Below, piece by piece: positions 1-8,238 of a DNA stretch of 59,147 bases. The DNA is from Pseudomonadota bacterium (GTDB taxonomy: Bacteria > Pseudomonadota > Gammaproteobacteria > Steroidobacterales > Steroidobacteraceae). Position 1 is the stretch's first letter, and the number at the start of each line of letters is the position of its first letter. The notes under the pieces were generated by a model. It saw only the letters and a program-made list of their open reading frames with translations. It made no database searches and was not told the origin of the DNA. The position numbers and the translations under genes are program-made. Location of the stretch: the NCBI GenBank assembly GCA_023433705.1, contig JAEYUC010000023.1, positions 1 to 59,147 on the forward strand, read 5' to 3'.

Positions 1-47
1 GTCCTTAGCCGCCACAACGGCGGCATCTACCGGATGAGGCCTGCGTC

Positions 48-536
48 ATGATCAAGACGAATCGCGCGCTCCAGGGCATCCTTCTCGGCGGCTTCTTCGC
101 GGGGCTCGCCGATTTCATCTACCCGACCATCAACGCGGTGAGAGCCGGGAACCCCTGGACACGACCGTGGAAGGGCGTCGCCAGCGGATTGTTAGGGCCC
201 GAAGCTCACCAGGGCGGCATGGGCATCGTCTTGTTGGGCATCGCGCTGCACTTCTTCATCTGCTTCGCCGCCGCCGCGCTGCTGTACCTGATCGTGAGCC
301 GCCTGAAGTTCGTGCCGCGGCAGTGGATCGTGCTCGGCATCATCTACGGCGTGGCCTTCGCGCTGGTCATGAACTACGTCATCCTGCCGCTGTCGGCGAT
401 CGGCCGGCCTATCTATCCGGTCGAAGGGCTCCACATGACGTTCTTCTTCCACACGCTGCTGGTGGGATGGCCGACTGCGTTCTTCGTCTCCCGGGCATTG
501 AAGGATGTCCAGCCGCATCAACAGCTTGCAAGCTAG
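48..536 (+). CDS. Predicted multi-pass membrane protein, unknown function
   Basis: 162 aa. I see about four hydrophobic segments, near residues 8-27, 57-82, 93-117 and 128-150, joined by short polar loops, so it is very likely an integral inner-membrane protein. The loop after the first helix holds a WTRPWKGVASGLLG stretch and the region before the last helix is rich in Gly/Pro. There is no signal-peptide cleavage site and no catalytic motif. It ends 109 nt before the EEP family gene on the same strand. That gap holds a GC-rich 7-bp hairpin (549-565) without a T tract, so co-transcription is possible. I cannot name the family with confidence. The ATG start is the first in frame within the window, and upstream sequence is not visible. 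Confidence 0.75.
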   Translation: MIKTNRALQGILLGGFFAGLADFIYPTINAVRAGNPWTRPWKGVASGLLGPEAHQGGMGIVLLGIALHFFICFAAAALLYLIVSRLKFVPRQWIVLGIIYGVAFALVMNYVILPLSAIGRPIYPVEGLHMTFFFHTLLVGWPTAFFVSRALKDVQPHQQLAS

Positions 537-645
537 TTAGCGACACCGGGCGGCGCCTCGCCGCCGGACATCTGGACGCCTGACCGCGACGCGGTTAGGT
601 TATCGAGCGACCGCCCCACAACAACAAACAAGGACGGAGCTCATC

Positions 646-1752
646 ATGCCAATGTACTGGCGCCTCAAGTACTGGAAAACGGACGACCGCAAGCGGGCGA
701 TCGATCACATCGCGGCCCTGCGCAAATACATTGCGAAGAACGTGCCGCGCCGCACGGCATCCGACACCTTGCTGCTCGCCACCTGGAACATCCGCGACTT
801 CGACTCCAACAAGTTCAAGCATGGGCCGAGGCTCGCCGAGACGTTCCACTACATCGCCGAGGTGATCTCCGCGTTCGACCTGGTCGCCGTGCAGGAAGTG
901 AACGAGGACATGTCGCCGTTCGAGAAGATCATGGAACTCCTCGGTCCGTCCTGGCGCTACATCGCAACGGACATCACCGAGGGGCCGTCGGGCAATGGCG
1001 AGCGCATGGTGTTCCTGTTCGACTCGAGCAAGGTGCAGTTCAAGCACATCGCGGGCGAAATCGTCCTGCCGAAGTCGGCGCTCGTGAACGGCGAACATCA
1101 GTTCGCGCGCAGCCCGTTTCTCGTCCGCTTCCAGTCCGGCTGGTTCAAGTTCTACCTGTGCACCGTGCATGCCTTTTTCGGCGCGGCCACGGGTGAGGAA
1201 TACGAGCGCCGGGTCGCGGAGCTCGGCGCGATCGCCAAGTTCCTGAAGAAGCGCGCCGACGCCGACGGCCAGAACTACATCCTGCTGGGCGACATGAACG
1301 TGGTCAGTCCGCAGGACGAGACGATGAAAGCCCTGCGGAAACACAAGTTCGTCATGCCCGCCGACCTGACACTCGACAACAACGACTTGCGTTGGGTGAG
1401 CAACATGGGCGGCGACAAGCACTACGACCAGATCGCCTTCCTCGTGCGCAAGGGCGAGCTCGAGCTCGGTACGAGCGAGAACAACGCGGGCGTATTGAAC
1501 TACTACAAGGCCGTGTACACGGAAGGCGAGGCCGAGACGTACTTTCCGCTCGGAAAGCGCAACGGCAAATGGCCGGATACTCCGGCCAAGCGCAAGACGT
1601 ACTTCGAGAAAGATTGGCGCACGTGGCAGATGTCCGACCATCTACCGCTGTTCGTCGAGCTCAAGATCGACTTTACGGACAAGTATCTCGCGCGAATTCG
1701 CGAGGGGACCCAGCCGGTCGATCCGCCGACGCCCGACGCCGTGGACGACTGA
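646..1752 (+). CDS. Endonuclease/exonuclease/phosphatase (EEP) family protein
   Basis: 368 aa. The EEP fold is recognisable from its ordered motifs: LLATWNIRDFD near residue 43 (metal/phosphate-binding Asn), VAVQEV near 83 (metal-binding Glu), LLGDMNVV near 212 (catalytic Asp-x-Asn) and SDHLPL near 330 (catalytic Asp-His). The family hydrolyses phosphodiesters in nucleic acids, phospholipids or phosphoinositides through a Mg-dependent Asp/His mechanism. The substrate cannot be inferred here. No signal peptide is evident, so a cytoplasmic location is likely. A GGAG motif lies about 9 nt before the ATG. The gene converges with the cytochrome b561 gene, leaving only 6 nt between stops. Confidence 0.88.
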   Translation: MPMYWRLKYWKTDDRKRAIDHIAALRKYIAKNVPRRTASDTLLLATWNIRDFDSNKFKHGPRLAETFHYIAEVISAFDLVAVQEVNEDMSPFEKIMELLGPSWRYIATDITEGPSGNGERMVFLFDSSKVQFKHIAGEIVLPKSALVNGEHQFARSPFLVRFQSGWFKFYLCTVHAFFGAATGEEYERRVAELGAIAKFLKKRADADGQNYILLGDMNVVSPQDETMKALRKHKFVMPADLTLDNNDLRWVSNMGGDKHYDQIAFLVRKGELELGTSENNAGVLNYYKAVYTEGEAETYFPLGKRNGKWPDTPAKRKTYFEKDWRTWQMSDHLPLFVELKIDFTDKYLARIREGTQPVDPPTPDAVDD

Positions 1753-1758
1753 TAGAGG

Positions 1759-2259
1759 TCACGTACGGGAGGGCACACCTCGCATCCGGCGCGCCAGCCA
1801 GTGCTTGGCGGCGCCGACCACGTGCAGCACCGCAAGTCCCACGAGGACGTTGAACAACACCTCGTGGACTTCTTCCAGCGTGTCCTCGCTGCCGAGGCCG
1901 AGTCGCGGAATCTCGAACCAGTTGAAGAACCGCAATGGCTCGCCTTCCGCGGATGAGAGCGCCCAGCCGGAAAGCGGAATGGCGAACAACAAAACGTAGA
2001 ACGAAACGTGAACGATTCGCGCCAGTGCGACTTCGTAAGGCTTGATGTCAGCGGGCCACTCGGGAGTGGGATTGAAGAGCCGCCACGTCAGTCGGATGGC
2101 GGCGAGCGCGAGCAGGACCATCCCGATGGACTGGTGCAGCACCATGTCGTTGTCGGATGCTTCCGCCAGCGCCCATTGAACGATGAGGCCCAGCACGATG
2201 ATCCAGTGCAGCGCCAGGCTGACGAGACCGAAGTGCGAGCGCGTATTGAGCAGCTTCAT
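1759..2259 (-). CDS. Cytochrome b561-type membrane diheme protein
   Basis: 166 aa from the ATG of MKLLNTRSHFG; the ten extra residues of the longest frame are probably not translated. Four transmembrane helices carry His residues in the usual cytochrome b561 positions: ALHWII and VLHQSIG near the N-terminus, RIVHVSFYVLLF in the middle, and VHEVLFN plus LAVLHVVGAAKHW near the end. The family moves electrons from the quinone pool or respiratory chain to periplasmic acceptors and sits in the inner membrane. Length and topology are normal. It is transcribed away from the secreted protein at 2424, and a copy of the dispersed palindrome lies in the divergent spacer. Confidence 0.88.
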   Translation of the reverse strand: MKLLNTRSHFGLVSLALHWIIVLGLIVQWALAEASDNDMVLHQSIGMVLLALAAIRLTWRLFNPTPEWPADIKPYEVALARIVHVSFYVLLFAIPLSGWALSSAEGEPLRFFNWFEIPRLGLGSEDTLEEVHEVLFNVLVGLAVLHVVGAAKHWLARRMRGVPSRT

Positions 2260-2358
2260 GTCGTTCGTCTCCATTGTTGATGGGCACATCTCACGCCGAT
2301 TCGCGCCGGCTCGCCATCGTGAGATGCGTTATGCGCATCCGTGTTTGCACGTATGCGC

Positions 2359-2376
2359 ACGTTCCGGCTGGAACGT
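2359..2376. repeat. Dispersed 18-bp palindrome, copy 1
   Basis: Reads ACGTTCCGGCTGGAACGT, with arms ACGTTCC/GGAACGT matching perfectly and only the centre deviating from symmetry. It lies in the spacer between the divergent cytochrome b561 gene and the secreted-protein gene, 48 nt before the start chosen for the latter. Read through in the frame of that gene it gives V-P-A-G-T-S followed by K-E, as in the copy inside the HNH gene. Confidence 0.9.
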
Positions 2377-2423
2377 CGAAAGAACCAAGACTCCACTCTC
2401 ATTTTCTCGAGGGCACATCCTTC

Positions 2424-3071
2424 ATGCTCCTGACGATGAAACACCTCGTCATCCGCCTGCTGTTGTTGTCATCGGCGTTGTCGCCGCTCGTGGCCGACGC
2501 GGGCTCGCCTGTCATCGTGCCGGCCACGGAAGCAGTGGCCGGCCGCTCGCAACTGGATTGGTCGCACGCGTGGTGGCAATGGGCGCATTCATTCGACCGC
2601 GCCGAAAGCCCAGTCGCCGACAAGCAGGGCAGCCGCTGCCATCTCAAACAGGAAGGTGCGGTCTGGTTTCTGGCGGGCACATACGGAACCAAACGTACGA
2701 TCCGGACCTGCACGGTGCCGGCCGGGAAATATCTGTTCTTCCCCCTGATCAACTACGTGATCTATCCGCGGGAGGGATATCCGCTCACCTGCGATCAAGC
2801 CAGAAAACGATCCGCGGATCTGACTGACGACCCCTCTGCGCTAGTGCTCGAGATCGACGGTACGATTTACGAGCATCTCCGCGTGCATCGCCAGTCTACC
2901 CGCAAGTGTTTCGATCTCGCCGCGCCCGCGGGCGGTGGTCTCGCGCCCGCCGCCGCGGACGGCTACTACATCATGCTGCGGCCGTTGCGCCGCGGAACGC
3001 ACACGATCAACTTCGGCGGCATTCTTCCGGGAATGGCGCAGGCGGTCACGTATACGCTGCACGTCGAGTGA
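2424..3071 (+). CDS. Secreted or periplasmic protein of unknown function
   Basis: 215 aa. The start MLLTMKHLVIRLLLL gives a classical signal peptide (basic n-region, Leu-rich core, cleavage near VADAGS at about residue 28). The frame runs further upstream through the palindrome copy, but that stretch has no sensible protein character. The mature part has a Trp-rich opening (DWSHAWWQWAHSF near 45-57), then GAVWFLAGTYG, a Cys in RTCTVPAGKYLFFP, further Cys residues, and a beta-rich end (GTHTINFGG). I recall this W-rich, C-containing layout from uncharacterised periplasmic proteins but know no function. It converges with the AraC gene, whose stop begins in the next base. Confidence 0.75.
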   Translation: MLLTMKHLVIRLLLLSSALSPLVADAGSPVIVPATEAVAGRSQLDWSHAWWQWAHSFDRAESPVADKQGSRCHLKQEGAVWFLAGTYGTKRTIRTCTVPAGKYLFFPLINYVIYPREGYPLTCDQARKRSADLTDDPSALVLEIDGTIYEHLRVHRQSTRKCFDLAAPAGGGLAPAAADGYYIMLRPLRRGTHTINFGGILPGMAQAVTYTLHVE

Positions 3072-3995
3072 TCACGCACTCACCGCCGCCACGCTCCGGA
3101 TCCCCTCCACATCCCTGATCGGCGGCGCCCCGAACATCCGCGCATACTCGCGACTGAACTGCGACACGCTCTGATATCCGACGCGATACGCCGCACTCTG
3201 CGCGTCCGCGTTCTCGGCCAACAAGATGTGCCGCGCCTCGGTCAGCCGCAGCCGCTTCTGGTACTGCACGGGGCTCATCGCCGTCACCGCCTTGAAGTGC
3301 TGATGAAACGACGACGGGCTCATGTTCGCCATCGACGCGAGCTCTTCGACGCGGATCGGCGCGGCGAGTTGGGTTTTCATGCGGCGGATGACCTGGCCGA
3401 TCTTGTGCGTGTTGCTGCCGGCGATCGCCATCTGCGCGATGGTTGGTCCGTACGGGCTGCTCAGGACGCGGTAGTGAAACTCGCGCATCGCAAGCGGGGC
3501 CAGCACGGGGATGTCGCGCGGTGTCTCGAGCAGTCGCGCGATACGCAGCACGGCCTCCAGCAGCGCCGCATCCATCTCGCCGACGAACAACCCGCGCGAG
3601 GTCTCGCCGCGTGACCACGACGCATCGCCGGACTGCGAGATCAGTTCGGAGATCGTGCGTGCGTCGATCTCGATCTGCAGGCATAGATAGGGCTTTCCGG
3701 CGCTGGCTTCCGTCACCTGGCCTAACAACGGCAGATCCACCGAGACGGCGAGAAACTGCGGCGGGGCGTAACGATAGATCTCGTCTCCCAGCAACACCTG
3801 CTTCGCGCCCTGCACGATCACACAGATCGAAGGCTGGTACACGGAGGGCAGCTTCATGTCCGGCGCCGAGAGTTTTATGGGGAAGAGGCCGTCGATGGCG
3901 GTCTTGTGCACTCCGTCGCCGCTGGAGAATCTGGCGATGAGCTCCCCGAGCTCTTTCCGCGCGCTTGCCAGCAAGTCATTGATTTGGCGTTTCAT
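3072..3995 (-). CDS. AraC family transcriptional regulator
   Basis: 307 aa. The N-terminal half (about residues 25-180) matches the AraC_N/cupin-type effector domain, with SICVIVQGAKQVLLGDEIYRYAPPQF near 56-82. The C-terminal 100 residues carry two helix-turn-helix motifs, including EELASMANMSPSSFHQHFKAVTAMSPVQYQKRLRL-type sequence and RVGYQSVSQFSREYARMFG near the end. It is divergent from the SDR oxidoreductase at 4158 across a 162-nt spacer. In this subfamily the neighbouring divergent oxidoreductase gene is commonly the target, so regulation of the SDR gene is the natural inference. The effector is unknown. Confidence 0.9.
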   Translation of the reverse strand: MKRQINDLLASARKELGELIARFSSGDGVHKTAIDGLFPIKLSAPDMKLPSVYQPSICVIVQGAKQVLLGDEIYRYAPPQFLAVSVDLPLLGQVTEASAGKPYLCLQIEIDARTISELISQSGDASWSRGETSRGLFVGEMDAALLEAVLRIARLLETPRDIPVLAPLAMREFHYRVLSSPYGPTIAQMAIAGSNTHKIGQVIRRMKTQLAAPIRVEELASMANMSPSSFHQHFKAVTAMSPVQYQKRLRLTEARHILLAENADAQSAAYRVGYQSVSQFSREYARMFGAPPIRDVEGIRSVAAVSA

Positions 3996-4157
3996 ATGTC
4001 AACCACGATACGCCCGCCAGCCGGCTACCTCAATGTGCCGACTCCATCATCTGGAGGAATAGGCAATCAGCCCGCAGGTCCGGGTATCCAGAAAATTGCC
4101 CGCAAACGCCAAGCTTTCTCCCACACAAACAAACCACTCACCCAAGGAGAAAGCATC

Positions 4158-4889
4158 ATGTCGAAAGTCATCCTGATCACGGGCGCGAGCAGCGGCATCG
4201 GCGAAGCGACGGCGCGAGTGCTCGCGGCGAACGGTCACAAGGTGGTCCTCGGCGCGCGCCGCACCGAGCGTCTCGAGAAGATCGTCCAGGAAATCCGGGG
4301 CGCCGGCGGTGTCGCCGAGTTCCGCGTACTCGATGTCACGAACCGCGAGGACGTGCAGGCGTTCGCAAACTACGCGCGCGACAAGTTCGGCCGCATCGAC
4401 GTCATCTTCAACAACGCGGGCATCATGCCGGTCTCGCCGATGAGCGCGCTCAAGACGGACGAATGGGACAAGATGTTCGACGTCAACGTCAAAGGCGTGC
4501 TCAACGGCATCGCGGCGGTGTTGCCGGCGATGAACGCGCAGGGAAGTGGGCACGTCATCAACACGGCTTCGACCGCGGCCCACGCGGTGGGACCGGCGTT
4601 CGGTGTGTATGCCGCGACCAAATACGCCGTGCGCGCCATCACCGAGGGACTGCGCCAGGAAACCAACCAGATTCGCGTGACGCTGATCACTCCGGGCGTC
4701 ACGGAGTCCGAGCTGGGTCACGACATCACCGAAGCCGGAACGGCCTCGGCGGTGGGTCAGCTCCGGACCATCGCACTCTCCGCGAATGCCATTGCGAATG
4801 CGGTGCTCTACGCGATCTCGCAGCCGGACGACGTGGACGTCGGAGAAATGATCATCCGCTCGGTGCGCAGCGCAGGACACCCGTTCTGA
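4158..4889 (+). CDS. SDR family NAD(P)-dependent oxidoreductase
   Basis: 243 aa, a normal classical short-chain dehydrogenase. The Rossmann motif TGASSGIGEA lies at residues 8-17, LDVTN near 60, NNAG near 87, the catalytic Ser in INTAS near 140, and the Tyr-Lys pair in YAATKYA near 153-158. Arg residues after the first strand (GARRTERL) favour NADP(H). The start ATG follows an AAGGAGA ribosome binding site with a 9-nt gap; the much longer upstream frame overlaps the AraC promoter region and is rejected. It is probably controlled by the divergent AraC regulator. The substrate cannot be read from sequence. Confidence 0.92.
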   Translation: MSKVILITGASSGIGEATARVLAANGHKVVLGARRTERLEKIVQEIRGAGGVAEFRVLDVTNREDVQAFANYARDKFGRIDVIFNNAGIMPVSPMSALKTDEWDKMFDVNVKGVLNGIAAVLPAMNAQGSGHVINTASTAAHAVGPAFGVYAATKYAVRAITEGLRQETNQIRVTLITPGVTESELGHDITEAGTASAVGQLRTIALSANAIANAVLYAISQPDDVDVGEMIIRSVRSAGHPF

Positions 4890-4895
4890 GCGCGC

Positions 4896-6530
4896 TCACG
4901 GCTCGCGAACCGGCCTGAACCCGATCATCCGATATGCCTTGAACGACGGCCACGCCGCAAAGCGGGCCGTCGTTCGCAGATCGAACGGCTCCACGAAAAA
5001 ACTTCCGCCACGCAGGACGCGGTACGCGCCGGTGGCGGGTCCTTTCGGGTTCTTGCGCGGCGAGGCGGCATAGTAGTCGCGGTCGTACCAATCCTGGACC
5101 CACTCGAGCACGTTGCCCGCCATGTCGAGCGCGCCGTATGGCGAGGCGCCCGCGGGGTATGAACCGACGGGCTGGACGGTGTCGTAAGACTGTGAGCCAA
5201 CGTAGTTAGCCTGCCGGCGGTCGATCGTCGCGCCGAAGGGATAGCGGCGACCGTCGGTGCCGCGCGCGGCCTTCTCCCATTCCGCCTCGGTAGGCAGGCG
5301 ATACTTCTTGCCGGTCTTCGCGCTGAGCCACGCGCAGTAGGCGGTCGCGGCATCCCAGTTCACGCCGATCACCGGAAAGTCGTCGCTGTCGGGCGTGCCG
5401 CCCCCGTGATTGTTGGCCATGGTCCAATAAGGAATCTGATCCCGCGGCACGACGTGGCCATTGGGCCAGTACTTCGGATCGTCGTAGCCGGAGTCGTCGC
5501 GAAACTTCTTCCATTCCTGGTTCGTGATCTCGTGCTTCGAGATGTAAAACGCGTCGAGCTCGACTACATGCGCGGGGCGTTCGCGTGCCAGTCCTTCGTT
5601 CGAATCGTCTCCCATCTTGAACGGGCCGGCGGGAACGAGAATGTAGTCGCCGTGGCCATCGTTGACGATGGAGATCGGCGCCTTCACCGCTGGCGCCGGC
5701 GTCGTGCCTCCCGCGCTCACAGATGGCAGAAAGCCGCTCACACGCAGGAAACCCTGAAACCGCGACATCCAGTCGCCGAATTCCGAACTGCCCACGCCGC
5801 TTCCGAATCCATGCCGCCCGCGCTGGTACACGTGCAACTCGGCAATCGCGCCGGCCTTCGTCAGATCCGCGAACAGCTGCGCATTCGCGAGCGACGGCCC
5901 CCGGTCGCCGGCCGCGGACAACAGGAACGTGGGTGGATAGTCGGCGAGTGATTCGGCGGCGCTCGCGCGCCCCGCGCCGTAGATGAGCCCGGCATAGTCG
6001 GGACGCGAGCTCACTCGCTCGATGGGGTCGGCGGACTTCGCATCGCCGCTATCCGACGCGGCAACCACGTGCCGCACCAGGCTGCCGCCGGCGGAGAATC
6101 CGATGAACCCGATCTTCGCGGGATCGATGTTCCAGCGCGCGGCGTTCGCGCGCACGAGCCTCAGCGCGCGCTCACCATCGTTCGTGCGAGCCGCATCGTC
6201 GTACGGCGTGAGGCGGTAACTGAGCACGAAGGCCGTGACGCCCCAGTCGTTCATGACCTCGGCGACTTCGCCGCCTTCTCCGCCATACATCAGCATGATG
6301 TTCCCGCCGCCGGGTGCGATGACGACCGCGTTGCCGTTCGCCGTGCCGGGGCGCGGCAGGAACACGGTGAGGAACGGCGCATCGAGCGGCCCATCGCCCA
6401 GCGCGCCGGGCACGTGGCCGGGTTCCCACAACGGAATGTTGCGATAGGCGGTGAGTTCGTTGTCGCGCGCGTCGGCCGTAGCGCCGGCCACGAGAAAGAC
6501 GGCCAACGCCACATATAGAAAGTGTTTCAA
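4896..6530 (-). CDS. Esterase (alpha/beta hydrolase) fused to FGE/SUMF1-type sulfatase-modifying domain
   Basis: 544 aa from a TTG start (MKHFLYVALAVFLVAGATADA, a good signal peptide) preceded by an AGAGGGG stretch; no ATG suits. Residues about 45-275 form an esterase/lipase domain of the xylan-esterase/BD-FAE type, with APGGGN (oxyanion region), the nucleophile elbow GFSAGGS and a late His in GRHGFG. Residues about 310-540 form an FGE-sulfatase/SUMF1 domain: PAGPFKMGDD, EITNQEW, VNWDAATAYCAWL, RLPTEAEWEKAARG, MAGNVLEWVQDWY and VLRGGSF. The fusion joins two normally separate activities in one exported protein. Whether the second domain is catalytic or only a carbohydrate- or protein-binding lectin-like fold is unclear. 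It converges with the SDR gene. Confidence 0.88.
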   Translation of the reverse strand: MKHFLYVALAVFLVAGATADARDNELTAYRNIPLWEPGHVPGALGDGPLDAPFLTVFLPRPGTANGNAVVIAPGGGNIMLMYGGEGGEVAEVMNDWGVTAFVLSYRLTPYDDAARTNDGERALRLVRANAARWNIDPAKIGFIGFSAGGSLVRHVVAASDSGDAKSADPIERVSSRPDYAGLIYGAGRASAAESLADYPPTFLLSAAGDRGPSLANAQLFADLTKAGAIAELHVYQRGRHGFGSGVGSSEFGDWMSRFQGFLRVSGFLPSVSAGGTTPAPAVKAPISIVNDGHGDYILVPAGPFKMGDDSNEGLARERPAHVVELDAFYISKHEITNQEWKKFRDDSGYDDPKYWPNGHVVPRDQIPYWTMANNHGGGTPDSDDFPVIGVNWDAATAYCAWLSAKTGKKYRLPTEAEWEKAARGTDGRRYPFGATIDRRQANYVGSQSYDTVQPVGSYPAGASPYGALDMAGNVLEWVQDWYDRDYYAASPRKNPKGPATGAYRVLRGGSFFVEPFDLRTTARFAAWPSFKAYRMIGFRPVREP

Positions 6531-6671
6531 GATGCGCCCCTCTGAAATCCTGCCGGAAGATGTTAGCGCGTGGACCCTTACAAGGCGCGCGCACCTAGGA
6601 CCAGTGGTCCATTGTGCCCGCCGTGGCGCTGCGTCACGGTGCGCACACATCTTCAAGAGCAGGTGAGCGCC

Positions 6672-6956
6672 ATGCCCCGGAGAACGAGAAGTCTATTGCG
6701 AACGGCCGGACGTACCGCCGTCATCTCGGGTGTCGCGACCTCGACGGCGGGGCGAGTGGCGCGCAGGCAGCAGGAGAAATTCGCGCGCCAGGCGGGGGCG
6801 CCCGCAGGAGTCTTGCCGCAACAAGCCGCGCCCGCTGCCGGCGCGCACGGTCACGACGATCTCATCGGCTCGCTGCAGATGCTCACCGCGCTACACAACT
6901 CAGGCGACCTCAACGACCAGGAGTTCAAGGCCGCCAAGGCCAAGCTTCTGAGTTAG
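6672..6956 (+). CDS. Small SHOCT-domain protein
   Basis: 94 aa from an ATG preceded by an AGGTGAG motif. The first 35 residues are basic (MPRRTRSLLRTAGRTAV) with a weak hydrophobic stretch, followed by an Ala/Gln/Pro-rich linker. The last 30 residues (LIGSLQMLTALHNSGDLNDQEFKAAKAKLL) fit the SHOCT domain, a short alpha-hairpin found at the ends of many membrane-associated bacterial proteins. Its role is unknown, possibly oligomerisation. It is divergent from the esterase-FGE gene. Its stop is followed after 3 nt by copy 2 of the dispersed palindrome. Confidence 0.75.
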   Translation: MPRRTRSLLRTAGRTAVISGVATSTAGRVARRQQEKFARQAGAPAGVLPQQAAPAAGAHGHDDLIGSLQMLTALHNSGDLNDQEFKAAKAKLLS

Positions 6957-6959
6957 CAG

Positions 6960-6977
6960 ACGTTCCAGCCGGAACGT
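6960..6977. repeat. Dispersed 18-bp palindrome, copy 2
   Basis: ACGTTCCAGCCGGAACGT, 3 nt after the stop of the SHOCT gene and 47 nt before the next gene on the same strand. Both sides continue with C beyond ACGT, making a 20-bp GACGTTCC...GGAACGTC palindrome. There is no T tract, so it is not a normal intrinsic terminator, although the hairpin could protect the 3' end of an mRNA. Confidence 0.9.
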
Positions 6978-7024
6978 CCCGTTAGCGTGTACTCTGGATC
7001 GATCCTCAATCCAGAGACCACGCC

Positions 7025-7525
7025 ATGCCCACTCTCGATGTCCCCGTCGTCGGCCCCATCGACTTTCCAACCGGAACGAAGGGCTACTGGGAATTCAATC
7101 TCCCGATGCGCGGTAGTGAGGTGCCGGTCGACATCAACGTCGACGGCGACGAGTTCACCAAGTCCATGCTCGAGGAGGTCAAGGCCTTCATCGCCGACGT
7201 GGCCCGCTTCGACGATCTGTCCCGCGAAGCGCTCCGCCAGGAGCACGACAAACCCGAAGGTACGGTCGACACGTACCTGAGCCATCACGCGGAAGAACTG
7301 GGAGAGAAGGAGCTGGCCAGCATCTTCGGCGTCGAGGATCCGGACGAGCTGACGATCGACCACCTGTTGGATGCGCTGCGACTCAAGCGCATCGGCCTGT
7401 ATCCCGGCTCCGAGGACTACGTGGCCGTGTTCGACTACACCATCGACGAGGAAGCGACCGACTATCTTCTCGCCGTCGAGTTCGATCGCGACGGTGAGGT
7501 GTACGGCATCTCGATGGATAGCTGA
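7025..7525 (+). CDS. Acidic soluble protein, possibly DUF2004-like
   Basis: 166 aa and very acidic (many Asp/Glu, few Lys/Arg). There is no signal peptide or membrane segment. The end has paired beta-strands (YVAVFDYTIDEEATDYLLAVEFDRDGEVYGISMDS), and the middle is helical (FTKSMLEEVKAFIADVARFD; EELGEKELASIFGV). The layout reminds me of DUF2004-type immunity-like or housekeeping proteins, but I cannot confirm this. The ATG lies in the sequence ACCACGCCATGCC without a strong ribosome binding site. Upstream is palindrome copy 2. Downstream and opposite are the duplicated small genes at 7536-7995. Confidence 0.75.
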   Translation: MPTLDVPVVGPIDFPTGTKGYWEFNLPMRGSEVPVDINVDGDEFTKSMLEEVKAFIADVARFDDLSREALRQEHDKPEGTVDTYLSHHAEELGEKELASIFGVEDPDELTIDHLLDALRLKRIGLYPGSEDYVAVFDYTIDEEATDYLLAVEFDRDGEVYGISMDS

Positions 7526-7535
7526 GCGCTGGCGC

Positions 7536-7721
7536 TCAGTGATTCGGGCGCGGATGCCAGCCGCGCGGCGGCGTGCTGAACCAGGACCGGCGACCGTCAT
7601 CGCGACGGCGCACCGGTTCCGCAAGCACGTACCGCTCCCCCAGCCACGACACCGCGCTCTGCAGAGCCGCGCGGTAGTCGTGCTGCGGGATCGATCGTTT
7701 CCGTGTTGCCAGGGTCTTCAT
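7536..7721 (-). CDS. Small protein of unknown family, tandem paralogue A
   Basis: 61 aa, basic. It shares with the upstream gene (7792-7995) the core P-x-HDY-xx-ALQ-x-A-x-SWLG-x-R-xx-LA, then a variable charged stretch and a closing F-xx-P-x-R-x-WHP. About two dozen identical positions over some 52 aligned residues mark the two as paralogues. It has no signal peptide and no motif I can tie to a function. The conserved HDY, SWLG and WHP blocks suggest a compact folded domain rather than a random frame. The start ATG lacks a clear ribosome binding site, so the pair may be translated from one mRNA. Confidence 0.65.
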   Translation of the reverse strand: MKTLATRKRSIPQHDYRAALQSAVSWLGERYVLAEPVRRRDDGRRSWFSTPPRGWHPRPNH

Positions 7722-7791
7722 GGTGCGAATGATGACTGACGCAGATGTCGGTTGTGTTTCGAAACTGTGCAGAATGGTTAAGGGAAACTGA

Positions 7792-7995
7792 TCAGTCCCG
7801 TCGCCCGTTCTTCGCGAGAGCCCCCGCCACGATGCTCGGATGCCAGCGGCGCGGCTCGGTGAAGTACGGGTTTTCCTGGGTCCTCAGACGCGGCGCCGCT
7901 TGCGCGAGCAGATGGCGGTCACCGAGCCACGACAGTGCGCCCTGCAGGGCGGGGCTGTAGTCATGCACCGGGAATGTTGCTTGCTTGCGTTTCAT
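7792..7995 (-). CDS. Small protein of unknown family, tandem paralogue B
   Basis: 67 aa from the ATG of MKRKQATFPVHDYSP, which follows a GGAGG ribosome binding site with 6-nt spacing; the longer frame to 8055 is less likely. It is related to the gene 70 nt downstream (7536-7721) by the HDY, ALQ, SWLG and WHP blocks. It carries an extra C-terminal tail (SIVAGALAKNGRRD) that the paralogue lacks. No known domain is recognised. The duplication and conserved core argue that both are real genes. The strong binding site here against a weak one in copy A suggests this is the first gene of a two-gene unit. Confidence 0.7.
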   Translation of the reverse strand: MKRKQATFPVHDYSPALQGALSWLGDRHLLAQAAPRLRTQENPYFTEPRRWHPSIVAGALAKNGRRD

Positions 7996-8238
7996 ATGGA
8001 CCTCCAGCGATTTGCCGATCTTCATCATCCGTGCTCGCGAGTCTCGTATCGACACTCGATGGGTCGACTCGCGCCACTTCGAACTGTACGGTTACCACTA
8101 TCCCGAAAGAGCGATGAACGCACGCTGAAGAAGCCAGCCTGTGAAAACCATCACTGTGCTTCTCGGGTCATAGGATTAACTTTCAACCCATTCCGGTACT
8201 TCTCGCGGTCGCGCCAAGTGAAACCCTTAGCAGCGAAG

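Noticed and set aside
549..565. GGCGGCG-CCT-CGCCGCC hairpin after the first gene
   Set aside because: No T tract and composed of the commonest trinucleotides of this DNA, so not called a terminator.
3906..4157. Upstream extension of the SDR frame
   Set aside because: Overlaps the divergent AraC gene start and promoter spacer; the ATG at 4158 has a strong ribosome binding site and begins the Rossmann fold.
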